A model generated the notes under the pieces. That model was not told the origin of the DNA, searched no databases, and saw nothing but the letters and a program-made list of their open reading frames with translations. The position numbers were made by a program, and so were the translations under genes. Source: Aphanomyces cochlioides (taxonomy: Eukaryota > Oomycota > Saprolegniomycetes > Saprolegniales > Verrucalvaceae). From it: a DNA stretch of 64,000 nucleotides. The DNA lies in assembly GCA_019828595.1 (NCBI GenBank), contig JAHQRK010000015.1, positions 372,001 through 436,000 on the forward strand, written 5' to 3'. This document shows positions 1-9,803 of this stretch, piece by piece (position 1 is the stretch's first letter; every line of letters starts with the position of its first letter).

Positions 1-1424
1 GTTAGATTGGGACAAAGACAAGCCAAGTTCCATGTCAAGTATGTCGTTTAAGACCTTTACCCAAACGCGAGAGAGATAAGAATGTGCTTGAAAGCAGGTT
101 TTAAGGCGCAAGCTATCAGCATGAGGCAAGAACAGCATGTTGCGCTACGGGGAACGAGAGATCAGAAAGAGCACGAGTGTTCGAGGGCATGGAACCTACA
201 TACAGCACTACTGATGAACCATTTGCTCGAGCAAGGATGTGCAAGGGGGATGTTCGTGAGATGATCATGATGTCACAAATGCCAAACGCAGAAGTGTTGA
301 GGTGCTCCAACACTGCAGTGTGGGGAATGAAAAAGTGCCCCGAGAGATTGATTTACTCTCCCAAGGTACAAGCAAGTTTTTGTTGAGATGGGGTGGATCC
401 ATGGTGGTGTGAACAAGCAAGAAGAGTACTCACCTTCGAAAAACAGATTGTCAGTCGAGAGATCAAAGACTCGCTATAGGCCCAAGGCAAATCAAATTTC
501 GTGTGCACTGTGTCGAGAAAATGCGGTTTTAATGAGGGGCATCGTCAAGACAACAGGTTACATCACCTCTGAGTGGTTAGAGGCGACGGGGCAATGCAAG
601 TCGAGCTTAAACTATGTGGACTTGCTTTGACGGCGTGAGCCGTGTTAGAGGAAAAAAGTTCTTTCACGAGGTCGAGCATCGTCATTGCGACGGACATCTT
701 GTGTATGACTGATGAAGTCGTGCGTCTGGCCTTCAATGCGTGCATGGCGAAATGCTGGGACAAGTTTTTCAAGTAGCGGTGGTCTCCTCGACGAAGGTAG
801 CAAGTTTTGTCGCGGCGGTTTTGCGGCTGAAGACGGTGGGTTCAATCCAAGCCGAGTTTCTTCTTTGCGGACTGGCAAGGGGAACCTTGTATTGGACCCG
901 TCGTCGATGCAGTTGACATTATGTGTGCGACCAAGAGTCAAGCCGCAATCGCATGACTTTAAGAGACCAGACAATCGCCACGGCTAGTGTTATGATCTCA
1001 GAGACAATTGCGGCGTTTAGTTGGTCGAATACAATCGATAGGATGAGGCCATGGCAACAACGCACAGCACAGGGGCTTCAACACATGAGCTTGAGAGAGA
1101 CGTTGTGATATAGTAAAGTGAAGTACAATTGACTAGCAGTAGGTACGAACTATCATTGACGTCACGAGCTCGATTGATACGCTGGGTGTATGGCTTGACG
1201 CCAAACGGAGTCTCTGTTAAGGATGCATGAGGTAACTGAACCATCAGTCAATCAAAGACACGGAACTTGTCAGTCCTGAGGACTCACCTAGTTCGTATGG
1301 ACTGTTCCTGTTCAAGGTGACGAAACAAGCGTCATAAATTATGTGAAGTGGTCAAACAATGTCGGCGCTGCTTGTTGGGAAAGATGCTCTCGTTCAAACG
1401 TCCAAAACACAAATTTTGATAAAA
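1..1424. other. No intact gene; decayed coding-like sequence
   Basis: No ATG-initiated frame longer than about 80 codons with recognisable motifs was found on either strand. Between about 640 and 980 the plus strand keeps short stretches that read like protein (for example a frame with AFNACMAKCWDKFF, then a stop, then a second frame with SSGKGNLVLDPSSMQ-like composition) interrupted by stops and frame changes. I read this as a decayed gene or transposon remnant, but no family could be named. Confidence 0.35.
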
Positions 1425-1500
1425 TGGCCTTACTCCACCGGAATCGATCCACAGACCTCCGAGATATAAAGTCTGATGTTAACCATCCGACCAGTTGACC
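1425..1500 (-). tRNA. tRNA-like element (pseudo-tRNA or SINE head)
   Basis: On the minus strand these 76 nt carry an A-box-like TGGTCGGATGG and a B-box-like GGATCGATTCC (one mismatch to GGTTCGANTCC) at tRNA spacing. The anticodon arm has only an AGA/TCT stem around loop CTTTATA, which would give anticodon TT(A), or an Ile-TAT-like arm shifted by one base. The acceptor stem pairs only for its outer four bases (GGTC/GGCC). The internal promoter is kept but the stems are weak, so a tRNA pseudogene or tRNA-derived SINE is more likely than a working tRNA. Confidence 0.4.
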
Positions 1501-2560
1501 AGGGTTAAATTATGTTCTGTTGACTAGCTGAAAATCTTGGACAGGCGAAGAGGTTGTGGTAGAGATGCTTGAATGAGAGACAAGAGGAAGTGGAACGAAG
1601 AGATCGGCGGTGGCGAGCACCTCGATCATTTAGACCAGCGCGGTCTTGATGGAGCTGAGACTGTTTCGAGGACAACGTCGTGCGTAGAGTCCTTTCGATC
1701 AAAAACGCGTCAACATGCAAGTTGAACGTTGTCGACTTCTTGACAAGGTGACTTTGACGCACCAGAAAAATTGCTTGTCATGCTTCCTCTCACTGTGGAG
1801 GATGAAATTTTCTTGTCTTGATGAACGTCAAAATACCTACGCCAGTCGCAACGATAGACTTGTCAGACTGCTCAAGCTCGTTAGAGGTATCACCCACAAT
1901 ATTGAAGTTGAATTTTGGCGTGCACAGCGTAGAAGTATTATGGATCAATGGACAATCAAGTCAACATCGTTTACGAGCTACACAACTGGTATACCTTCAA
2001 CTCTCGCCATCAAGTCAACATCGTTTACGAGCTACCACATTTGGTATTCCCGGGTACCTTCAACTCTCGCTCCAGGACCTACTGTATCCAGATTTGCTTA
2101 GATTGCACTTTGGTCATATTGTGGATTCGCTAGAAATTTCCCAATTTGGATTCGTTTTTTGTATCAATCTTCAATCGCGCCAATACATTGGATGAATGAA
2201 AATCAGAACAGTACTTTCTCTCATGGAAACTGTACTTTCTTTAAAATTTTATTCAGCCAATCAAAATCGCCCAAAATATTTATTAGCCAATGGCGTCGAT
2301 CGGTGAATCGAACGGGGTCTGGAAATTCGTATCAAATCAACAATACTATTCCCCATACAAATACAAGCACAAGGTTGAGAGTTCAGAGATAAACTCAATC
2401 AACTCTCAAACAATGTGTAAAATACTACATAGTATAAACGTAAATATAAAGTTGACTCTCTAAAAACTCACTTTCCAGCTGGTGGCCTATCTAGCCGAAT
2501 TACTCACATGAACCTCCACCTTGCAAGGCCATCACAACACGTTTCTGCAACTGGTCTGGC
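1501..2560. other. Intergenic, no convincing gene
   Basis: This stretch holds only short frames that lack ATG starts or known motifs. It contains a direct duplication at 1955-2073 and, at about 2250-2300, CCAAT-type sequence in an AT-rich context that may belong to the promoter of the gene starting at 2561. Confidence 0.4.
1955..2073. repeat. Two-copy imperfect tandem duplication (54/65 bp)
   Basis: The 26-base block beginning ATCAAGTCAACATCGTTTAC occurs at 1955 and again at 2009, each followed by a diverged ...ACCTTCAACTCTCGC... tail. The second copy has about 11 extra bases, including CCCGGG. The similarity is direct; function is unknown. Confidence 0.7.
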
Positions 2561-3678
2561 ATGGCGGAACAACCGCCTCCTGACAAAGCTGCCCTGTCAG
2601 GTCTTTCCCCGACGCCGACCAACGGTGCTAATCCCAACCGTACGGAAGACGGCGCGTGGCTGTTTTCACCACCAGCACTGGCACCCAAGTCACCGCCTCG
2701 CAAGTCATCCAAATCGTCAGGTGGTCGTCCTAGTAGTTTCTTCTTCTTCTCAAGCACACCGACGACGGAGAAAAAACCAGAGCGACCCGTGCGCCTCCAG
2801 CGTCTCCAACAGATTCCAGAGAGTGAGCACAAGCGACGGAGGCCGAGGACGCCCGTCATCTTGATCGCGTCGGTCGTTGTATTTGGTGTCATTGCAGCAA
2901 TTCTTTTGTTTTCAACGGGTGGCAAAGCCAATAACTCGTCACTCGGAGCTAAAGACAACGACAAGACCACAACGGTTGCCCCAACTACGACAGCAGCACC
3001 ATCAGAAGCGCCTTCACCAATTCCGACGGAAGCATCCGTGAGATTGGCCGCAACTTCGCTCAGTGAAGATGACAACATCAGTGGTGACGGCGATGGAGCA
3101 AATGTCAAGTGGTCCAAGTACAGGTTTTACTTCGTCAACCAGTGCTCCATTCCACTCAACATATATCAAAAATATCGCGGCGGCTCCAGTGAGTTTTGTA
3201 AGGTTGCTACTGGCCAGTATGGTTGTCCCAACTATCGCAATGGGACTTTCTTGCACACTACATCGTCAGGGATGGATCAAGCTACATGTATGTCTGTCTT
3301 GCCGTTGCCTTCTTTGACTCAATTTGGTTGTAGTGTTTGAAATCACTCTCGAATTCACTGAAGTATTCTATGACATCAGCATCATCCCGCCAGGCGTAAG
3401 TCGCTGCGAAAAAAACAACAAATGTGCTCACTGAAATGTAGTGTGCACAGGGTTCGAGCCTAGCGGACTGCAAAGCAAAGACCGGCAAAGTTGGTTTTAA
3501 TCTTCCCATGAAGGTGAACGCTCTCCACACCATTTGCAAGTCGCTCGAGTGTTTGGTGGATGGATGTGTCGATGCATATCATTTCCCAGACGACAATTCA
3601 AAGAACACTGGATGCAGAGACCCAGATGCAATCTTCCAGGTTGTCTTTTGTCCAGCCAGCAATAGTACAAATCGCTAG
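2561..3678 (+). CDS. Type II membrane-anchored thaumatin-like protein
   Basis: Three exons (2561-3287, 3334-3395, 3442-3678; both introns 46 nt) encode 341 aa. Residues 1-97 are Pro/Ser/Arg-rich and end in a basic patch. One hydrophobic segment lies at about 98-118 (PVILIASVVVFGVIAAILLF). A Thr/Pro/Ser-rich stalk follows to about 180, then a thaumatin-like domain at about 187-341. That domain shows FYFVNQCSIPLNIY, FYDISIIPPG, GFNLPM, GCVDAYHFPDD and the closing VFCP, all hallmarks of the PF00314 fold and rich in Cys. The basic N-side and absence of a cleavable signal suggest type II topology with the domain outside the cell or in the lumen. Thaumatin-like proteins bind or cleave beta-glucans, so a cell-wall role is an inference. 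The ATG at 2561 opens the only long frame here. Confidence 0.8.
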
Positions 3679-3782
3679 TGAGTTCATTCCCCCCCACTGA
3701 CTTTGCCTTGCATTAGGCGGAGTCTGTAGTAATAAAATCAATGTGCACGCTCTAGTACTTTAAGCATTGACGAAGATTCAAT
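3679..3782. other. Short spacer before transposon, with target-site copy
   Basis: About 100 bases separate the thaumatin-like gene stop from the transposon. The last three bases (3780-3782, AAT) are the left copy of the presumed target-site duplication. The matching AAT lies at 6188-6190. Confidence 0.5.
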
Positions 3783-3991
3783 GGGTGACTTCCAAAACCC
3801 TCGCAATTCCTTTTTCTTTTCAAATTTGCGACAAAATTTTTTATTGCCAAACTCGTCATTTGCGAGAAAGCGTATTTTCATCGCCTCCAAATTTCTCAAA
3901 TTCAATGTAATCTCATTGGTTGAATAAGGGATCAAAATCTATTTGATTGGTCCAATATTTGCTGGTTGTTATCTTGCATGCAGTTGGCAAC

Positions 3992-5132
3992 ATGCTCTGT
4001 ACAGCTATCGCCATCATGCGTCTGGCGAAGCGAAGCCGTGTTCGACGAGTCATGTTGGCACTGAGGCTTCGAAGTATGATTCGAACAAGAAACACTATCC
4101 ACAAAACGGCTCTTGTGCGTGACCAAGGGGACACGCCATGGTATAGTATGTATGCGTCACGAAATGAGACTTCATTTATTGCCACTGTCTCCTTGCCCCC
4201 GGCAGACTTCGACGATCTACTTGTCTTTTTTGATAGAGAATATACAGTGAAATCCCGTTACGGCCAGTCCGGCCGTCCTCCACGAATCCAATTCAAACAT
4301 GCCATCTTGGCCATGGTTTTGCATTTTTACACAGCCGCGGTCGAGCACAAGACCCTACAAGAGTTGTTTGGCGTAGCACCCAGTACATTCTGCCGAGTTC
4401 TCAAAAATGCAGAAATAGCGCTCGCACGTGCGTTAATGAAGATGCGGGACGCCGATGTTCGATGGCCATCAAAAGAAACACAAATGCTCTGGGCGTTTAA
4501 GACGAATGCACGAGAGCCGCTTGTAGACGGAGTTTTTGGTTTTGTGGATGGCAAGAATTTCCGCGTTCAAACGCCTTCGAAACGCGACTTACAGAATGCT
4601 CAATACAATGGTACTATCACTACTATCCTAGATTTATCATTCGTATCTAGGTTGGTTGCATTGTGTTCTAATTACTGGCGTGCTCTGCTTTGGTTTGGAT
4701 GGGACACTTATTTGGGGGAGACACAATTGCCCCGGCTCCTGGAATGACGGTGAAGTCAGTCGACGTCTGCAAGAACTGCTATCCGATACTACTAAGGTTG
4801 GAACTGGAATGAAGCTTGCAGCGGACTCAGCGTTCCCGGTCAGTGGTCGTTGTGCAGGTCGAATTGTCTCCCCAATAAAGGAAGGCGATTTGGATCGCCA
4901 ACCTGACAATTGCCGATATGCCATGCAAGTTATGAGTGATTGCATCACATCATTGCGCCAAGCAGCTGAGTGGGGCATGGGTGCAGTCTCCAAGGTGTAC
5001 CGTCAGCTCTTGTTGCCGCTCCCATACGATCCTGAATTGCGGGGTCTTCGCTTGAACAACATGTTTCGCTTGTACAACCTCCGCGTTCGCCGCACAGGAA
5101 TAAGTCAAATTAAAAATGTCTTTGAGGTTTAA
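3992..5132 (+). CDS. PIF/Harbinger transposase (DDE_Tnp_4 type)
   Basis: Two exons (3992-4610 and 4651-5132; 40-nt intron) give 366 aa. Frame stays open upstream of 3992 without another ATG, so 3992 is the earliest Met. The N-terminal part carries a helix-turn-helix-like region including LQELFGVAPSTFCRVL. The catalytic core shows FGFVDGKNF (first Asp), FGLDGTLIWGRHNCPGSWND (second acidic block, typical HNxPGSWxD) and LAADSAFPVSGR, followed by the usual C-terminal ...NNMFRLYNLRVRRTGI. The splice joins NAQYNG to WLHCVLITG, restoring the family-conserved NGW sequence, which supports the intron. It would excise and reinsert the surrounding element, working with the Myb-like protein encoded convergently. 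Confidence 0.85.
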
Positions 5133-5215
5133 TTAGATATGTTTTATATATATTATTTTAAATTTCAATACAAAATTTAATATAACTTGTACAAGTTCAA
5201 AAAAATATAATTGTA

Positions 5216-5992
5216 TTATTTTTCTTTGAATAATTTTGCCATCAGCATCATTTGAGTTTCCTTTCGACGGCATTCGCGCTCGATGCGACGCTCCTCCATG
5301 GCCATTTGGAATTGCAACTGCTCTTGTTTCCACTGCATATCACGCTCGGCACGGCGCTCCTCTCGTTCCGCTGCTCGTTGGTCCATCATTAGCATCAAGG
5401 ATATCATGTCGGATGACATCTTGTCATCGTTTGAAGTGACCTTATCAATGAATTTGTCAATCGACATGCGCTTCTTTGCGACATACGACATGGCACCAGC
5501 ATCACGTAGCGGCTCTTTCCGTTTCAGAGCAATTCCAAGGCCCACCAGTTCATTCTGGTCCAAACCCGTCCTATTTGGCTTCTCGGGGGGCGGGGCGACC
5601 GTGTCGATAGAATCATCGCCGTTGTAATCATCTGCATATTGTTAGTAAGCCCAAAGAGCACTCATACCTTCGCTTTGATGACTCTCTCTGTCGTCTTCAA
5701 ACGACAGCACAGACGCTCTACTGTCAATTTCTCGGTTTAGACGTTTCGCTCGGACAACTTCGGGCGGACATTCGGGGTCCCCTGTTGGCTTAGGATTGTT
5801 CTTTGGAACAACGAACTTCCTCTTGAGTGCATCCAGATCACGGTGCACGAAGTCAGACAAGTTAAAAGCGTGCTCGACCTTTTCCCATCCGTTGCGGCCA
5901 ATCGGCAGGTATTTCTCCACTTGATCCAGCAGAAATTCGACAGAAGCAGGACAACACCCCTTTCCTCGACCCCGCGATGTCTTGGAAGTCAT
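5216..5992 (-). CDS. Myb/SANT-like accessory protein of the PIF/Harbinger element
   Basis: Two exons (5668-5992 and 5216-5631; 36-nt intron with a textbook CTTACTAAC branch site) encode 246 aa. The N-terminal half, starting near GRGKGCCPASVEFLLDQVEK and continuing through KFVVPKNNPKPTGDPECPP, has the pattern of the SANT/Myb-like domain (DUF6818-like) found beside Harbinger transposases. The C-terminal part is a charged coiled coil rich in Glu/Arg/Met (AAEREERRAERDMQ). In characterised Harbinger elements the Myb-like partner carries the transposase to the nucleus and to the element ends; that role is inferred here. The gene is tail-to-tail with the transposase, about 80 bp apart. Confidence 0.8.
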
Positions 5993-6187
5993 GCCAGATT
6001 GAACGCAAATCTTCAAATAATCTCTTGGCCTCCACCACCAGTGAAATTTGCGAGCAAATGCATATGCGAAGCAGATTTGCGAAGACTCTTTTTTTGTCTT
6101 CGCAAATTTGCTAGAGTATTTTTATTTGAAAAACGACCAATTTGCGATTTGCAAATTTTATTTTTCCGAGGGTTTTGGAGGTCCTCC

Positions 6188-6650
6188 AATGGCTGCAAAA
6201 GCGAACTTCCATTTTGCTCTGATGGGGATCCTTCTTGTGCAATATTTAGCTAGCGATGCGTTGTTACCGCCAGTACCACTTTGCTAACGGCACAGAGAGA
6301 GCGAAGCAACATGCTCACGTCAAGCATTTATTTGCTCAGGACCTCAGACTATGCTGCTAATTCTAGGGTGGCTTTATTGTAGTATTATCGACGGAAACTA
6401 CTGAACCACCCACCCACGCAGCGACTCAAGTGTACTTTGTTTCATGAAAGCGTTTCATTTGTACTAGTACCTCGGAAGATTGTTATGACGTGGCACGTGG
6501 AAAGAGATTTATCTACACCATGGAGCCGTTTCAAACCTGCAAGCTACAAAGATCATCACCGCAACGGCGGAGAAACGAAAATTTCAAAAACGACGTCAGT
6601 ACCCATCGAGTGCGCACCAACGCCAATGCCAGTCATATACACTTTGCGTT
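6188..6650. other. Intergenic, presumed promoter of the 6651 gene
   Basis: No gene was seen. The stretch starts with the right target-site copy (AAT, 6188-6190) of the Harbinger element and otherwise holds only short frames. Confidence 0.4.
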
Positions 6651-8617
6651 ATGTCGCCGCCACCGCGATCGTCGCTTGAATTAGACAATCTCGTCGCTCG
6701 CGCGGATGCCCTTGCCCCGTTTACTTCGCTCTCAACACCCCAAGCAGCAGCGAGACACACTCGTTTTCGAAACCCAGCGAGGCGAACCCGCTTGTATTTC
6801 TGTGTGGCATTTACTCTGGTTGCTGTCGCAGTTGCAGTTTTCTTCCCACGACCAGCATCTTCACTACGAGACGGCAACATCAACAACAAAGTAGTTGTTG
6901 TCGTTCCAGCGACAGCATCTCCATTTGCGCCGCAGCGGAATGCCTCGGATCCGTTCTGGAGTGAAGCCAACAACACAAAACCTTTCATTTACACCAACAC
7001 GTCCCAACCCGTCGAAACGACTGAGTCAACTGGTCAAAATAACACGACAACACTACCCCCTGGCCTAACCGACGCTATCCACTCAATTTTTAGCCGGCAC
7101 AACTCATCTTTGGAAGAATCTGGCGTGCTCGAGATCGATCTAGACTCGATTTTGCCTCCATCGACGACGACGATGACTCCTCGGCCTATTCCTCAAGACT
7201 CCAACTCATATCCGCCACCGACTCCATCGACCACAAACCAAGAAGACTTTTAAACTCTACCACGCAAGCTCCATCCAATGATAATGATGTCTCTAGCCCA
7301 GTGATGACGAGTACGACCTCTGCGCCAGTCGACACCTCAGATAGTACAACAACATCCCAGCCAACAAGTCCCCCCACAAGTTCCCCCACAACCGCAACTG
7401 TCCGCTCGATTACAAACAAACCAGATACCTCTGAGGCAGAGGAAACAAGCATTCCACCAAACCCGCCAATATCCACGGAAGCGCCCTTGCCGGCAGATCC
7501 GCAATCACCTCAAAATGCATCGACAACTCCAACAACTTCACCAAGTACTGAACAAAATGCTACAATAAGTGAATTGGCAACTACACAATCACCAGAGCAA
7601 CCTTCGACGACAGGTCCAACTCAATTGCCCGACAATCCAAGTACTCCCGGGCCTACAAATATCCCATCCACATCACAACCAGTGCCATCGACAGTTTTGT
7701 TCATTGCAACACCTTCAACGACCCCAGACGCGAGCATTTCGAGTCAAACAACTGCAACAGATCCACCAACAGAACCAACGAGCGTATTACCTGAGACTCT
7801 TCCCAATGCAGCGTCACCTGACAGCCCGAGCCCAACGATCGTTGTCTCGTCAAACGTGCCATCAACAACAGCTCCACAGAGCATATCCTCTCCTGAAAGC
7901 AGCTCAAGTCTCCCGCCTGTACCTGAACCCGTTGATCTACCTCTCCCCACTACCAGCGCACCGAGCAGTCCAAGCTCAAACTCAGCAGAGTCCTTATCAA
8001 CAGCACCGACAATATTGCCACCGACTGCTGAGCCCTCTGCAACTCCAGAGGCAAGCAGTTCGATTCCAAATTCGCCAATTCCTCCACCCAGCATGTCAAC
8101 AGACGCTTTACCACCGCCTCATCCAAATGCCACACCTGCCGACAGCAAAGGGACAGCAGCCCCGTCCGAGTCACAATCACTTGCCCCGACTCCACAAACT
8201 CCTACTACAAATACCCCCTCCAGCGATTCTCCCCAACCGCCCTCGACTTCTTCTAACACACCGCCACCCTCTAACGAAGCTGCAACAGCTCCTCCAACGC
8301 CGCCCCCAGGAAGCATTGCTACTCCAGAAGCAACGAGAAATCAAGATTTACTGCTCAATCCATCCACTGCCTGTCGACTAAGGCCGTCGCATATGACTTG
8401 GGTCTCCCTGAGCGAAGTCAAAGCACCTCTCGGGACGATTCGCTTCCGAAACAAATGCGGTCGTCCCGTGACGATGCAATACCGACCACTCAATGCTTCC
8501 ACGGAGACAAACACGACTCTTCGATCAACGTGGCAAACTTTCTATTCCCTCTCCGTGCTACAGAACGCCCATGCTGCATTCCAAATCGATCAAGCGACCG
8601 CGCACACCTGTTCATGA
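6651..8617 (+). CDS. Type II membrane protein with long Pro/Ser/Thr stalk; frame broken once
   Basis: The first frame (6651-7253) starts MSPPPRSSLELDNL, has one hydrophobic segment (LYFCVAFTLVAVAVAVFF, about residues 48-66) and runs into a Thr/Pro/Ser-rich region before a TAA. The same composition resumes at once in another frame and continues to 8617. The change falls in GACTTTTAAACTC (about 7246-7255), where one extra T would join the frames. No GT-AG pair was found that joins them in phase. The stalk has about 400 low-complexity residues, probably heavily O-glycosylated. The C-terminus contains TIRFRNKCGRPVTMQY, which resembles the first strand of the neighbouring thaumatin-like domain but stops about 45 residues later. 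It is a diverged or truncated paralog of the 2561 gene. A sequencing indel or a real mutation are both possible. Confidence 0.6.
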
Positions 8618-8793
8618 CAATATTCCTCATCGTTGTAGCTGACCCTTTTCGCTAGTGCGCGGAACACTTCCCTCGTTATGTCATTTTGTTGACCATCAAT
8701 AAGAAATGCTAAGTATTAGGCTTTGGACGTTGTCTTTGCCCTCTTGTCTTCTAGCGAGCGCAAATGACATGGAGATTCTGGTTCCAGGGAGGA

Positions 8794-9195
8794 TCACACT
8801 TGCTTGGTACGATGGAGAGTCGACGCAACGATGAAGATCGCAAACAGGACAAGTGTCACCGCAAACGCTGTGAAAATGCGAGGTCTACACACTGCTTCGT
8901 TCGGTGGTATCTCTGTCATGCTGGTCCACGATGTCGGCGGTGAGGTCACGATGGAAGCTGGTGGAACCGTCGAAGGCGATCGAAGAAGTGGAAGTGGCGA
9001 CGGCGTGCTGGTTTTTGGCACTGACATGGTCGAGCCACGAATCGATGGTTCGTCCTGCTGCTGCTCCGTGTTGTCTGGAGTCAAAACAATGAGCGAGAAG
9101 CTCCTCGACATGACTGACATGGCAAAAAGCTCAAACTGAACAGGTGTCGATCCAACCATCCTGCGACTTCGCAGGAGATCTCGATAGTCTACCAT
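8794..9195 (-). CDS. Hypothetical tail-anchored protein
   Basis: A single ATG-initiated frame of 133 aa starts MVDYRDLLRSRRMVG, is Pro/Ser/Thr-rich in the middle, and ends with one hydrophobic segment (IFTAFAVTLVLFAIFIVAST) and a short basic tail. This layout fits a tail-anchored protein, or the first exon of a type II protein like the two genes at 2561 and 6651 whose outer part is missing. It is unrecognised. The frame is also open upstream of a stop just 5' of the ATG, so an upstream exon is possible. Confidence 0.4.
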   Translation of the reverse strand: MVDYRDLLRSRRMVGSTPVQFELFAMSVMSRSFSLIVLTPDNTEQQQDEPSIRGSTMSVPKTSTPSPLPLLRSPSTVPPASIVTSPPTSWTSMTEIPPNEAVCRPRIFTAFAVTLVLFAIFIVASTLHRTKQV

Positions 9196-9803
9196 ACTCC
9201 AATCTCATCGCCATCGGACACCACAGGAAGAGCAAGGTCGAAGCGAAGATCGCATGAGGAGATTTGCGAAACGGAATGACCGTCGACACAGATCCAGACA
9301 CAAGTCGGTGGATCGAGGTGACCACAGAAGAGGTTCTTGCTTACTTGACGGTACCAAGTAAGCCATGAAAGTGCTTGATCGAGGGAATACTTGCATGTGT
9401 GAGACTGATGGCCACAAACAACGATCAGCTATGTATTGATCGCGTGGGCAACGCGACACTGTTTGAAACCAACAAAGGCCTTGGGGACTTGTGTTACGCG
9501 ACATTAGCATCCTTGCTGTCGGCTGTGGTCGCTCGTGGAAATAAACTCAGCGCAACAAATATAAGACCGACGTTATTTTTCCTGAATTGAGTCATTACTT
9601 GGTTCACATTGACAATCACTGCCATTGAGTGGTAGAATTAGCACACAATTGGTCCAAACTACCTTCTGGACTACGACTGGTGATCATACTACGGACTGTA
9701 CTCATTATGCAGTGTCAATAAGTTTGCGCCATATACGTAGCATTTATAAGACCACAGGCCAAACCAAGCAACAAAAAAGACCAGAGGACGAACCAAACTT
9801 ATA
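9196..9803. other. Intergenic, no gene seen
   Basis: Short frames only on both strands. Probable flanking or terminal sequence of the Tc1-type element may lie near 9690-9803, but no terminal repeat could be matched to the other side of the transposase. Confidence 0.3.

Larger units (their letters stand above)
3783..6187. mobile_element. Intact PIF/Harbinger-type DNA transposon
   Basis: This 2,405-bp element has terminal inverted repeats of about 21 bp: GGGTGACTTCCAAAACCCTC at the left, and the reverse complement of GGAGGACCTCCAAAACCCTC at the right, differing at three positions. The 3-bp flanks AAT (3780-3782 and 6188-6190) fit the 3-bp target duplication of the superfamily. Inside are the two canonical convergent genes: a DDE transposase (plus) and a Myb-like DNA-binding partner (minus). 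The motif ATTTGCGA recurs near both ends (about 3824, 3858, 6045, 6075, 6139, and inverted near 6100), a candidate transposase-binding repeat. Both genes are open, so the element may be recently active. Confidence 0.85.

Noticed and set aside
7569..8381. 270-codon Gln/His/Arg-rich frame inside the mucin-like gene
   Set aside because: It is the +1 reading of a Pro/Ser/Thr-rich region; composition is a by-product.
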